A DNA stretch of 7,019 nt from Nitrospirota bacterium (GCA_016217625.1 JACRHK010000159.1:1-7019), one strand, 5' to 3'. Shown: positions 1-5,796, counted from the stretch's first letter. Notes: a model not told the origin generated them from the letters alone. Program-made: numbers and translations.

Positions 1-43
1 CCAGGGAATCTCAGTCGCCCTCCGGGCTCCTTTGATTCCCTGG
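1..43. repeat. Perfect 10-bp inverted repeat with nested palindrome
   Basis: CCAGGGAATC at 1-10 is the exact reverse complement of GATTCCCTGG at 34-43. Inside the 23-base spacer, GCCC (17-20) and GGGC (24-27) can form a second short stem. No T-run follows on either strand, so it is not a normal intrinsic terminator. It could be a protein-binding palindrome, a mobile-element end, or an RNA hairpin inside the partial reading frame. Confidence 0.5.
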
Positions 44-69
44 ACTGCTTTGCCTTGTTCCGTGATCAT
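1..69 (-). CDS. Partial small reading frame, unknown product, runs off the left edge
   Basis: An ATG at 69 (minus strand) is preceded by a good Shine-Dalgarno core, AGGAG, seven bases upstream. It opens a 23-codon frame that is still open at base 1, beginning MITEQGKAVQGIKG. It lies about 55 bases downstream of the stop of the truncated restriction-modification gene on the same strand. I do not recognise the product. The frame overlaps a perfect 10-base inverted repeat, so part of it may be dictated by DNA or RNA structure rather than protein function. The well-placed ribosome-binding site is the main reason to call it. It could be a small gene inserted where the 3' end of the R-M gene used to be. 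Confidence 0.4.
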   Translation of the reverse strand, partial: MITEQGKAVQGIKGARRATEIPW

Positions 70-123
70 GATCTTGCTCCTCCCCGCCCTCTACACTAAT
101 TTACCATAGGGGAGGTGTCTCAA

Positions 124-2187
124 CTATATTGACACAGAGGGGGAGGAACTGCCAGGTTTCGCCAGGAATAGGAGGCAAGTGTAGGTTGTAGCATCGAAGA
201 CCTGATCCGAGCCGAAATTTACTATGCTGGCGATGACTTTCGCCACCGAAAGCAGTTTACGCAGTCCGAACCCGTAATCGGTTTTGAAAAACTTGTTAGG
301 AAGAATGAATCCGAAGCGCCCCTGCGAATTAAGCAGTTCATAACCACGTTCAACGAAGCTTACGTACAGGTCGCAGTTACCGGTGGCTGAACTATATCGC
401 TTGGTGAAATATTCAATCTGGTCGCCTGGGAAGCCTTGAATCCTCACGTATGGCGGATTGCCGATGACGGCATCAAATCCACCCCCACCCTGACCCTCCC
501 CCATCGAGGGGGAGGGAGTGCTCTTTCTAGTGCGAGAGGGGAGGATGTGGGGAAACTCGGCGTGCCAGTCGAAGGGGTTGACCCGCCGGATCTCTTCGTC
601 ATCGAACAACGCGACCTGCCGGCCCTGGTAATAATCAGGGCCGATGAGGGAGTTGCCGCATTTGATGTTGCTCCCCAGGTCGGGAAGCGCCCGCTCCCGC
701 CACATCCTGAGCTGCCGCCTCAGAGTGTCCTGGCTCTCCCCCTCCAGGACCTTGAGGAGCAGGCTGAGCTTCGTGACCTCCACGGCCTGGCTGTCAATGT
801 CCACGCCGTAGATGTTGTTCAAGAGAATCCGCTTCTTCTCCTGCGTGGCGAGGAGCCACTGGCCGCCGGGTCCCTGGTAGATCTCTTTCGTATGTTTTCC
901 GGGGCCGTCCTTGACGTACCAGTCGCGGTGATGGTTCAGGAGACAGGCATAGGCGCCGATGAGGAAGGAGCCGGAGCCGCAGGCGGGGTCGAGGATGCGG
1001 AGCCTGGCGATCTGCTTGGGCGTCTTTCCCTCGCAGAGCTTCCCCACCGTCTGCTTGACGATGTACTCTACGATATAGGCCGGCGTGTAGTAGACGCCGC
1101 CCGCCTTCTTGACCTCCGGCTTCTCCTCGATGACCGCCCGGTGCCCGGCCGTCAGGCGGATGACCTTCCCCAGGAACTGCTCGTAAACGTTCCCCAGGAT
1201 GTCGGCGCTCAGGACGGAGAACTCATAGGGGCTTTCGGGGTAGTAGAGGCGGCGGAGGATCTCTTTGAGGACCTTATCGTCGATGAAGAGCGTCGGGGTC
1301 AAGGTATCCGGAGGCTCGGCCCTCCCCTTCTCTGGCTTGAAGTGGAACGGGCCGGAATTATACCGGTCATCGGCCAGGACGTAGAGGTAGCGGAGGCGCT
1401 CATAGACGTTCTCGCCGTTCAGCAGGGCCTGGAGCTGGCCGTAGGGCTCAATCCCCCGGTCTTCGCACATCCGGAGGAAGATGATCCGGTCGATCGTCCG
1501 CTGGACGGCGAAGTTGAGGTCGCGCACGGGGAGGTCGGGGTTCCGGAGGGCCAGGTTGCGGGCCAGGGCCTCCCGCCACTGCTCGATCTCCGTGAGGAAC
1601 TCCGCATCTACCTGAGAAGTGCCGCGTTTCCCTTTTCCCGAGACCGCGTACTTGTCAAAGGAGCCTTTGAGGACCGCCTCTTTCCCAAAGACGGCGGCAA
1701 TCTCCTCCCAGCGGGTCAGGTAGTCCTGATAGGTGCAATAGAGGAGGCGGCCGGTGCTCGGCTTGTCATTGGGCTTGGGCGGGAAGCGGCAGTCATAGAC
1801 GGCGAACTCCTCGAAGTCGGTGAGGAGGGAGAGGGGCAGCTTGGCGCTCCAGGCGTAGCGGCGGAGCTGGTAGGCGGGGCCGACCTCTTCTTTCACGTTG
1901 ACGGCCGGCTTTTTGACCTCGACAAAGAACTTGCGGACGCCCCCGATCCGGAAGCAGCAGTCGGGGGCCTTGGTGGCGCCGCCGACCTTGAGGGCGTCTT
2001 CGTGGATGACGTCTTTGTACGCCTCGGAGTAGCCGGCCCGGTTGGTGACGTCCCAGCCGAGGGCCTCGAAGAAGGGGTCGATGAACTCCCGGCGGAGCTG
2101 CGCCTCGTTGTACCCCTGGCTCCGGTAGGCGTCCCGGTGGGTTTCGAAGCGCTGGACCAGGTCGGCGATGATCTTGGAGGTTCTCAT
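124..2187 (-). CDS. Eco57I-type (type IIG-like) restriction-modification enzyme, C-terminally truncated
   Basis: Predicted cytoplasmic single-chain nuclease and adenine-N6 methyltransferase of 687 residues. The N-terminal region carries a PD-(D/E)xK-like nuclease motif: PD at 75-76, then E90 and K92 in VEVKKP. The methylase core follows: YYTP near 366-369, AdoMet motif I LDPACGSGSFL at 399-409, a GVDID segment at 461-465, and catalytic NPPY at 577-580. After the late methylase segment (GRFGFILPNKFF and VFDATTYTCLLFL) the protein ends in a serine-rich tail. Family members are usually about 900-1,100 residues with a C-terminal target-recognition region, which is missing here. Residues about 551-569 are encoded by an embedded REP-like repeat. 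The ATG is preceded by a strong promoter but no ribosome-binding site. Inference: loss of specificity makes it a decayed gene, or one needing a separate specificity partner. Confidence 0.88.
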   Translation of the reverse strand: MRTSKIIADLVQRFETHRDAYRSQGYNEAQLRREFIDPFFEALGWDVTNRAGYSEAYKDVIHEDALKVGGATKAPDCCFRIGGVRKFFVEVKKPAVNVKEEVGPAYQLRRYAWSAKLPLSLLTDFEEFAVYDCRFPPKPNDKPSTGRLLYCTYQDYLTRWEEIAAVFGKEAVLKGSFDKYAVSGKGKRGTSQVDAEFLTEIEQWREALARNLALRNPDLPVRDLNFAVQRTIDRIIFLRMCEDRGIEPYGQLQALLNGENVYERLRYLYVLADDRYNSGPFHFKPEKGRAEPPDTLTPTLFIDDKVLKEILRRLYYPESPYEFSVLSADILGNVYEQFLGKVIRLTAGHRAVIEEKPEVKKAGGVYYTPAYIVEYIVKQTVGKLCEGKTPKQIARLRILDPACGSGSFLIGAYACLLNHHRDWYVKDGPGKHTKEIYQGPGGQWLLATQEKKRILLNNIYGVDIDSQAVEVTKLSLLLKVLEGESQDTLRRQLRMWRERALPDLGSNIKCGNSLIGPDYYQGRQVALFDDEEIRRVNPFDWHAEFPHILPSRTRKSTPSPSMGEGQGGGGFDAVIGNPPYVRIQGFPGDQIEYFTKRYSSATGNCDLYVSFVERGYELLNSQGRFGFILPNKFFKTDYGFGLRKLLSVAKVIASIVNFGSDQVFDATTYTCLLFLAKPGSSSPSVSI
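481..520. repeat. REP-like palindrome embedded in frame in the R-M gene
   Basis: CCCTCCCCC (494-502) and GGGGGAGGG (508-516) form a perfect 9-bp stem around a five-base loop. The flank CACCCTGAC on the left matches the C-rich flank of the same kind of element at 5636-5728. Read on the minus strand it encodes low-complexity Ser/Pro/Gly sequence (TPSPSMGEGQGGGG), unlike the surrounding methylase. It keeps the reading frame open and sits directly before the FDAVIGNPPY catalytic segment. Confidence 0.75.
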
Positions 2188-2196
2188 CGTCGCCTA

Positions 2197-2226
2197 AGTA
2201 TAGGGAGAGGAAGGAAGAGTTGTCAA
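2197..2226 (-). promoter_or_regulatory. Strong sigma-70-type promoter of the R-M gene, probably leaderless
   Basis: On the minus strand a perfect -35 TTGACA (2226-2221) is followed by an 18-base spacer and a -10 TATACT (2202-2197). Only nine bases separate the -10 from the ATG at 2187. Transcription would be expected to start around 2190, two to three bases before the start codon. No Shine-Dalgarno sequence is present, so the transcript should be essentially leaderless. Confidence 0.7.
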
Positions 2227-2272
2227 TAAGAAGGAGCAGAAACGTCCTCTATAACAACCCCTTAACAACCCC

Positions 2273-2302
2273 TTGCAGGCCCTGACTGGCTTCCGATATA
2301 AT
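2273..2302 (+). promoter_or_regulatory. Candidate promoter of the pterin operon
   Basis: A perfect -10 TATAAT lies at 2297-2302, with TTGCAG (2273-2278, three of six consensus bases) 18 bases upstream. The predicted start is near 2309, giving a leader of about 145 bases before the GTG of the pterin synthase gene. It is divergent from the R-M promoter, whose -35 begins 47 bases away. Confidence 0.6.
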
Positions 2303-2309
2303 AGAAATG

Positions 2310-2454
2310 TTGTGAACCCCGTTACTCCCAGCCATGAATGGCGAGGCTTCTTCCAAGGAAGCACTTTTAAATCCTCCCTTCCTCCCCGGCCTGCCCCGTG
2401 GGAAGCTGCGCTTCTATCGGGGCCTGAAGGCGGGGGCTTCCTGGGAGGAACGGG
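2310..2454 (+). promoter_or_regulatory. Structured 5' leader with anti-Shine-Dalgarno potential
   Basis: The leader can form a long hairpin: GCCCCG (2393-2398) with CGGGGC (2418-2423), and inside it GGAAGC (2401-2406) with GCTTCT (2410-2415), separated by a 2x2 internal loop. TTCCTCCC at 2379-2386 is exactly complementary to GGGAGGAA at 2443-2450, which contains the ribosome-binding site. That helix would enclose the hairpin and hide the site. Additional GCTTC and GGAAGC copies (2346-2350, 2357-2362, 2435-2441) allow alternative pairings. I do not recognise a known riboswitch class. Pyrimidine-rich tracts can pair with a ribosome-binding site by chance. Confidence 0.35.
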
Positions 2455-2458
2455 GTGA
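2312..2458 (+). CDS. Possible 48-residue leader peptide overlapping the pterin synthase start
   Basis: A GTG at 2312, about three bases after the predicted transcription start, opens a 48-codon frame. It ends with a TGA that overlaps the GTG of the next gene (GTGA), an arrangement typical of translational coupling. The predicted peptide begins NPVTPSHEWRGFFQG and has no recognised domain. It has no ribosome-binding site and would need leaderless translation. It may simply be an open frame by chance. Confidence 0.15.
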   Translation: MNPVTPSHEWRGFFQGSTFKSSLPPRPAPWEAALLSGPEGGGFLGGTG

Positions 2459-3315
2459 AAGGGGAGGTCTATCTCACGCGGCGGATCGAGTTCTCCGCCG
2501 CGCACTACTATCGCAACCCGGCCTGGGACGAGGCGCGGAACCGCGCGACCTTCGACCGCTGCGTGGACTTGCACGGCCACAACTACCTCTTGGAGGCGAC
2601 GATCGCCGGCAAGGTGGACGATCGGACGGGGATGGTGGTCAACATGGCCGACCTGAAGGCGGCGCTTCGGGAGGTCCACGACTTGGTCGATCACAAGAAC
2701 CTGAATCGGGACACCCCGTTCTTCGCCGAGCGGATTCCCACGACGGAGGAGCTGGTCCGCGCGCTCCGGGCGGAGCTGGCCCGTCGCCTGCCCACCGGAG
2801 ATCGGCAGGCGGGGGTCCGGGGGGCGCGGCTCCATAGGGTCTGCCTCTCGGAAGGCGAAGCGGTCTCGGCCGAGGCGCGAGACGAGGAGGAAGGGATGCC
2901 GGCCGCGAACGGGAACGTCTATCTGACCAGGGCTTGCGCCTTCTCCGCCCCCCACCGGCTTCATGCCCCCGATCTCACGGAGGAGGAGAACCGGCGGGTC
3001 TTCGGCAAATGCAATAACCTCCACGGCCACGGCCACGATTATCGCCTCGAGGTGATCCTGGCCGGGCCGGTCCAGGAGGCCACGGGAATGGTGTGCGACC
3101 TGGCCGAGCTGGACCGGCTGCTCCGAGAGACCGTGGTTGAACGATACGATCATCGGCACCTGAACGACCTTGAAGAGTTCCGCGGGCGCAACACGACGGC
3201 CGAGGTGATTGTCCGGACGATCTGGGACCGCCTCTGCCGCGTGCTGCCCCCGGGGCTACTCCACGGGCTCCGGCTCCGGGAGACGCGGGACAACCTGTTT
3301 GAATACTACGGATAA
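2455..3315 (+). CDS. Tandem-domain 6-pyruvoyl/6-carboxy-tetrahydropterin synthase (PTPS/QueD family)
   Basis: A cytoplasmic zinc enzyme acting on dihydroneopterin triphosphate, the product of FolE. Its 286 residues contain two full PTPS domains, where a normal subunit is about 120-150 residues. Domain 1 (about 1-140): FSAAH with H17, catalytic-type C36, zinc histidines H40 and H42, DHKNLN at 79-84 and E133. Domain 2 (about 154-286): H167, C186, H192 and H194, DHRHLN at 232-237 and E276. The cysteine-to-first-zinc-histidine distance is 4 in domain 1, as in bacterial QueD, and 6 in domain 2, as in animal PTPS. An acidic linker (about 141-153) joins them. Both halves keep the key residues, so both may be active. 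The GTG start has GGAGG six bases upstream. folE follows after 19 bases. Confidence 0.92.
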   Translation: MKGEVYLTRRIEFSAAHYYRNPAWDEARNRATFDRCVDLHGHNYLLEATIAGKVDDRTGMVVNMADLKAALREVHDLVDHKNLNRDTPFFAERIPTTEELVRALRAELARRLPTGDRQAGVRGARLHRVCLSEGEAVSAEARDEEEGMPAANGNVYLTRACAFSAPHRLHAPDLTEEENRRVFGKCNNLHGHGHDYRLEVILAGPVQEATGMVCDLAELDRLLRETVVERYDHRHLNDLEEFRGRNTTAEVIVRTIWDRLCRVLPPGLLHGLRLRETRDNLFEYYG

Positions 3316-3334
3316 CACCGGGGAGACGATCGCC

Positions 3335-3940
3335 ATGGAACATCTGCTGACGATAAAATCCGCCTTGGGCGGAAAGGAAAAACGGCTTCGGGATCTGATT
3401 GCGGAAATCCTCCTCCTGCTGGGAGAAGACCCCCGGCGCGAAGGGCTCGAGAAGACCCCGGAGCGGGTCGAGAAAGCGCTGGCCTTCTTCACCGAGGGGT
3501 ACCTGCAGGACCCGAAGCAGGTCCTCAACGACGCCCTCTACCCGATCAAGTATCAAGAGATGATCATCGTGAGGGACATCGACTTCTTCAGCCTCTGCGA
3601 GCACCATCTCCTCCCCTTCTTCGGGCGGTGTCATGTGGCCTACATCCCCGATGGGCAGGTCATCGGCCTCAGCAAGATCCCTCGCCTGGTGGAGGTCTTC
3701 AGCCGGCGCCTCCAGGTGCAGGAGCGGCTGACCTGCCAGATCGCCGAGGCCATTGCGGAGGCAATCCAGCCGCAGGGGGTGGCCGTGGTGATGGAAGCCC
3801 AGCATCTCTGCATGATGATGCGGGGAGTGGAAAAACAGAACGCGCTGGCCGTGACCAGCTCGATGCTGGGGGTGTTTCAGAGCGACCAGAAGACCCGGGA
3901 GGAGTTCATCGGACTGGTGAAGAACGGCCTCCGCAAATAG
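3335..3940 (+). CDS. folE: GTP cyclohydrolase I (type IA)
   Basis: Converts GTP to 7,8-dihydroneopterin triphosphate, the entry step for folate, biopterin and 7-deazaguanine compounds; cytoplasmic, normally a homodecamer. The 201 residues are a normal length. The family motifs are clear: GLEKTPERV at 37-45, [10 protein letters not shown] at 86-95 with zinc ligands C88 and H91, [23 protein letters not shown] at 111-133, and QHLCMMMRG at 156-164 with the third zinc ligand C159. The ATG was chosen because the Met aligns with the usual N-terminus and GGGGAGA lies about eight bases upstream; the frame is open further upstream but inside the previous gene. It is 19 bases after the tandem pterin synthase gene, so the two are almost certainly co-transcribed and act consecutively. 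Confidence 0.97.
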   Translation: MEHLLTIKSALGGKEKRLRDLIAEILLLLGEDPRREGLEKTPERVEKALAFFTEGYLQDPKQVLNDALYPIKYQEMIIVRDIDFFSLCEHHLLPFFGRCHVAYIPDGQVIGLSKIPRLVEVFSRRLQVQERLTCQIAEAIAEAIQPQGVAVVMEAQHLCMMMRGVEKQNALAVTSSMLGVFQSDQKTREEFIGLVKNGLRK

Positions 3941-3959
3941 GCCGATAAGAAAAATTCAG

Positions 3960-3988
3960 TTGACTCGGAATTTGGATTCGGATAGAGT
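3960..3988 (+). promoter_or_regulatory. Candidate promoter upstream of the ferredoxin gene
   Basis: TTGACT (3960-3965, five of six consensus bases) and TAGAGT (3983-3988, four of six) are separated by exactly 17 bases. A start near 3995 would give a leader of about 130 bases that includes both repeat hairpins. This suggests the ferredoxin can be transcribed independently of folE. Confidence 0.5.
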
Positions 3989-4007
3989 ACGGCACCACAG
4001 TCGGCCC

Positions 4008-4076
4008 CCCGCCTCAGGCGGGTCGCGGCTGAGTGCGGTGGCGAAGGGGCCTGCCCTGAGCCCCGTCGAAGGGGCC
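4008..4076. repeat. Two short REP-like hairpins in the folE-ferredoxin spacer
   Basis: CCCGCC (4008-4013) and GGCGGG (4017-4022) form a tight stem around TCA. GCCCC (4060-4064) and GGGGC (4071-4075) form a second around GTCGAA. The second lies in CCTGAGCCCCGTCGAAGG, which resembles a dispersed intergenic repeat common in many bacterial genomes. CGAAGGGGCC occurs twice (4042-4051 and 4067-4076). No T-run follows, so these are unlikely to be standard terminators. Confidence 0.5.
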
Positions 4077-4124
4077 GAACGTCAACAGCGCGGCAACCCC
4101 ATCTCACCGGTTTGAGGAGGAGAT

Positions 4125-4415
4125 ATGTCGATAAAGATCACCGAAGAGTGTGTCGCCTGCGACGCCTGCGTTCCCGAATGCCCCAATGAAGCCATCAGCG
4201 AAGGGGATGTGTATGTGATCGACCCGGACAAGTGCACGGAGTGCGTCGGGTTCCACGACGCCCCCATGTGCGCGGAGGTCTGCCCGGTCGATAACTGCTG
4301 CATCCCCGATGAGAACCACCCTGAGCCGGTCGAGCAGTTGCTGGAAAAGGCGCGGAAGCTCCACCCCGACAAGGAGCCGGATCCCAGCAAGGTCTGGAGC
4401 GGCGTGCGGGGATAA
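4125..4415 (+). CDS. 2[4Fe-4S] ferredoxin, Alvin type
   Basis: A small soluble electron carrier of 96 residues. The first cluster motif is C9-x2-C12-x2-C15-x3-C19-P. The second is C37-x2-C40-x8-C49-x3-C53-P, with the extended spacing between second and third cysteines that marks the Allochromatium vinosum type, plus the expected C-terminal helical extension (residues about 65-80). These ferredoxins have low reduction potentials. An extra Cys pair, C58-C59, follows the last ligand; family members often have one non-ligand cysteine there. The start is supported by AGGAGG at 4115-4120, four bases from the ATG. It follows folE after a 184-base spacer with a candidate promoter of its own and is followed by a strong terminator, so it is probably a single-gene unit. 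No partner oxidoreductase is in the window. Confidence 0.96.
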   Translation: MSIKITEECVACDACVPECPNEAISEGDVYVIDPDKCTECVGFHDAPMCAEVCPVDNCCIPDENHPEPVEQLLEKARKLHPDKEPDPSKVWSGVRG

Positions 4416-4444
4416 GAGAAGCCTTTCGACTGCGCGCGACAATC

Positions 4445-4473
4445 AAAGGGGGGAAGCGATTCCCCCCTTTTTT
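4445..4473 (+). terminator. Strong intrinsic terminator after the ferredoxin gene
   Basis: A perfect 11-bp stem, AAAGGGGGGAA (4445-4455) with TTCCCCCCTTT (4460-4470), closes on a GCGA tetraloop (GNRA type). It is followed by an uninterrupted T-run at 4468-4473. It starts 29 bases after the ferredoxin stop and separates it from mltA. Confidence 0.95.
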
Positions 4474-4504
4474 ATTGGTCCTTCCGCCTGGAGGCCCGCC
4501 CTGC

Positions 4505-4510
4505 TACAAT
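4505..4510 (+). promoter_or_regulatory. -10 box placed for a leaderless mltA transcript
   Basis: TACAAT (five of six consensus bases) ends six bases before the mltA ATG at 4517, so the expected start (about seven bases downstream) coincides with the start codon. No good -35 is visible at 17 bases, and there is no Shine-Dalgarno within 15 bases of the ATG. The nearest GGAGG (4490-4494) is 22 bases away. Confidence 0.45.
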
Positions 4511-4516
4511 AGCGCC

Positions 4517-5560
4517 ATGCCCGCTGCCGTGCTGCCGGTGGTGTTCCTCCTGTCCCTGCTCGGAGGTTGCGCCTCCACAGAGGAACCCCTTGCGCGAAGG
4601 ATTCCAGCGCCCCCTCCCCCCATCGCTGAAGGAGAGCAGGCGGCGCTGGAGGAGGCGCTTCACCACACCATCGAGGCCCTGCGGAAGCGGCCGGGATCGG
4701 AACCCCAGCTTGCCGAGCTGCTGGCTTTCCAAGAGATCATAGGGACGGCGGGGGACACGGCCTGGACCCCCCCGGCAACCGGTTTCTTCCTGGAGGAACC
4801 CCGCGAAGTGCTGGTCACGGGCGACTACGAGCCGGTCCTGGAGGGAAGCCTTAGACAAGAGGGCCCGTTTCAATATCCCCTGTATGCGCCATCTCCCGAA
4901 CTGCGAACCGGGGAGCCGTATCACACGCGGGAAGCCATTGACGGCGAAGGCGCGCTCAAGGGAAAGGGACTGGAACTCGCCTGGCTGGCCGACCCCTTCG
5001 AAGCCTATCTCCTCCACGTGCAGGGCTCCGGACGGCTCCGCCTCCCGGACGACCGCACCGTGCGCGTGGCCTATGCCGGCAGCAACGGCCGGCCCTATAC
5101 CAGCGTGGGCCGCGTCCTCGTCGAGGAGGGGTGGATGACCCTGGAAGAGACCACGCTCCCGGCCATTCGGGCGTACCTCGCGCGGCATCCCGAAGAACGC
5201 GATCGCCTGCTCTGGCGGAACGAACGGTACATCTTTTTCCAGTTGACGGAGCAGGACGGGCCGACGGGGAGCCTGGGGGCGGTCCTGACGCCGGGGCGGT
5301 CGGTGGCCGTGGATCCTGAGCTTTACCCCCTGGGGAGCCTCGCGCTCCTTGTAACGGAAATCCCCGTCGTAGAAGGAGGGCGTGTCACCGGCTGGCGCCC
5401 CTTCAGACAGATCGTCCTGCTGCAAGATACGGGGGCTGCGATCAAAGGGCCTGGGCGTGTGGACCTCTATGTAGGGAGCGGCCCGGAGGCGGAGGCGGCC
5501 GCCGGCGTCCTGCGCCGGTCCGGCCGGCTCTCCCTGATCCGAATCCATCACGCGGACTAA
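4517..5560 (+). CDS. mltA: Membrane-bound lytic murein transglycosylase A (lipoprotein)
   Basis: Cleaves the MurNAc-GlcNAc bond of peptidoglycan to give 1,6-anhydromuropeptides; expected on the periplasmic face of the outer membrane. The 347 residues include a short lipoprotein signal ending in LLGGC with C18 as the lipidated residue and Ala at +2, which favours outer-membrane sorting. The signal lacks the usual Lys/Arg near its N-terminus. A proline-rich tether follows at about 28-36. MltA-family motifs: TGDYEP at 101-106, LHVQGSGRL near 166-174, AYAGSNGRPY at 185-194, and AVDPELYPLG at 264-273. The C-terminal 3D region is QDTGAAIKG with the likely catalytic D304 and a second Asp, D316. The ATG was chosen because it places the lipobox correctly; in-frame upstream starts overlap the terminator. 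Confidence 0.94.
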   Translation: MPAAVLPVVFLLSLLGGCASTEEPLARRIPAPPPPIAEGEQAALEEALHHTIEALRKRPGSEPQLAELLAFQEIIGTAGDTAWTPPATGFFLEEPREVLVTGDYEPVLEGSLRQEGPFQYPLYAPSPELRTGEPYHTREAIDGEGALKGKGLELAWLADPFEAYLLHVQGSGRLRLPDDRTVRVAYAGSNGRPYTSVGRVLVEEGWMTLEETTLPAIRAYLARHPEERDRLLWRNERYIFFQLTEQDGPTGSLGAVLTPGRSVAVDPELYPLGSLALLVTEIPVVEGGRVTGWRPFRQIVLLQDTGAAIKGPGRVDLYVGSGPEAEAAAGVLRRSGRLSLIRIHHAD

Positions 5561-5632
5561 GACGAACGTCTTCGCTATTATGCCATTCGCGGGTGGTGCC
5601 GCCCGCCCCGCCAGCCGGACCCGCGGGTCTTT

Positions 5633-5730
5633 CCCCCCTCTCCTTGAAAAGGAGAGGGCTGGGGGTGAGGATTTCAGCCGAGGCGATCAACACTCACCCT
5701 TTCCCCTCTCCCTGTTAGGGAGAGGGGAGT
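5633..5730. repeat. Pair of inverted REP-like elements in the convergent spacer
   Basis: Element 1: CCCTCTCCTT (5636-5645) with AAGGAGAGGG (5649-5658), flanked on the right by GGGTGAG. Element 2: TCCCCTCTCCCT (5702-5713) with AGGGAGAGGGGA (5717-5728), flanked on the left by CTCACCC. The two flanks (5663-5669 and 5693-5699) are exact reverse complements, so the units are arranged tail to tail like a BIME. They lie between the convergent ends of mltA and the EAL-receiver gene. The rest of this 248-base spacer holds a small palindrome at the mltA stop (5559-5572), a GC-rich stem (5589-5606) and no gene. Confidence 0.8.
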
Positions 5731-5769
5731 TTCAGGCCCGATGCCGCCTGAGATTGTCCCCCCTCCTCG

Positions 5770-5796
5770 TTCCTCCCCCCTGGATGGGGGGAGGGA
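5770..5796. repeat. Third REP-like hairpin beside the EAL-receiver stop codon
   Basis: TTCCTCCCCCC (5770-5780) pairs with GGGGGGAGGGA (5786-5796), including one T-G wobble, around the loop TGGAT. It resembles the element inside the R-M gene in its long C/G runs. It is 13 bases downstream of the EAL-receiver stop on the minus strand. Because no T-run follows the stem in that direction, it is at best an atypical terminator or a 3'-end protecting hairpin. Confidence 0.65.

Noticed and set aside
436..2229. Long open frame of 597 codons on the plus strand opposite the R-M gene
   Set aside because: It is wholly antisense to a gene with clear nuclease and methylase motifs. Its Leu/Val/Asp/Gly-rich translation lacks domains and is the usual mirror of GC-rich codon use.
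2346..2370. GCTTC/GAAGC hairpin followed by CTTTT as an intrinsic terminator in the pterin leader
   Set aside because: The stem is only five pairs with a poor loop, and the T-run is four bases and interrupted. It is too weak to call, though it may form part of the leader switching.
2334..2837. 167-codon plus-strand frame starting with ATG in the pterin leader
   Set aside because: It has no ribosome-binding site, overlaps the real gene in another frame for most of its length, and becomes Gly/Arg/Pro-rich there.
2194..3159. 321-codon minus-strand frame across the leader and pterin synthase gene
   Set aside because: It is antisense to the tandem PTPS gene, with repetitive Arg/Pro/Val-rich translation and no recognisable domain or start signal.
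3209..3334. N-terminal extension of folE upstream of the ATG at 3335
   Set aside because: The 42 extra codons lie mostly inside the pterin synthase gene. The Met at 3335 has a ribosome-binding site and gives the normal family length.
2975..3805. 276-codon minus-strand frame opposite the pterin synthase and folE
   Set aside because: It is antisense to two motif-confirmed genes.
4472..5551. 359-codon minus-strand frame opposite mltA
   Set aside because: It is a mirror of the MltA coding sequence without recognisable domains.
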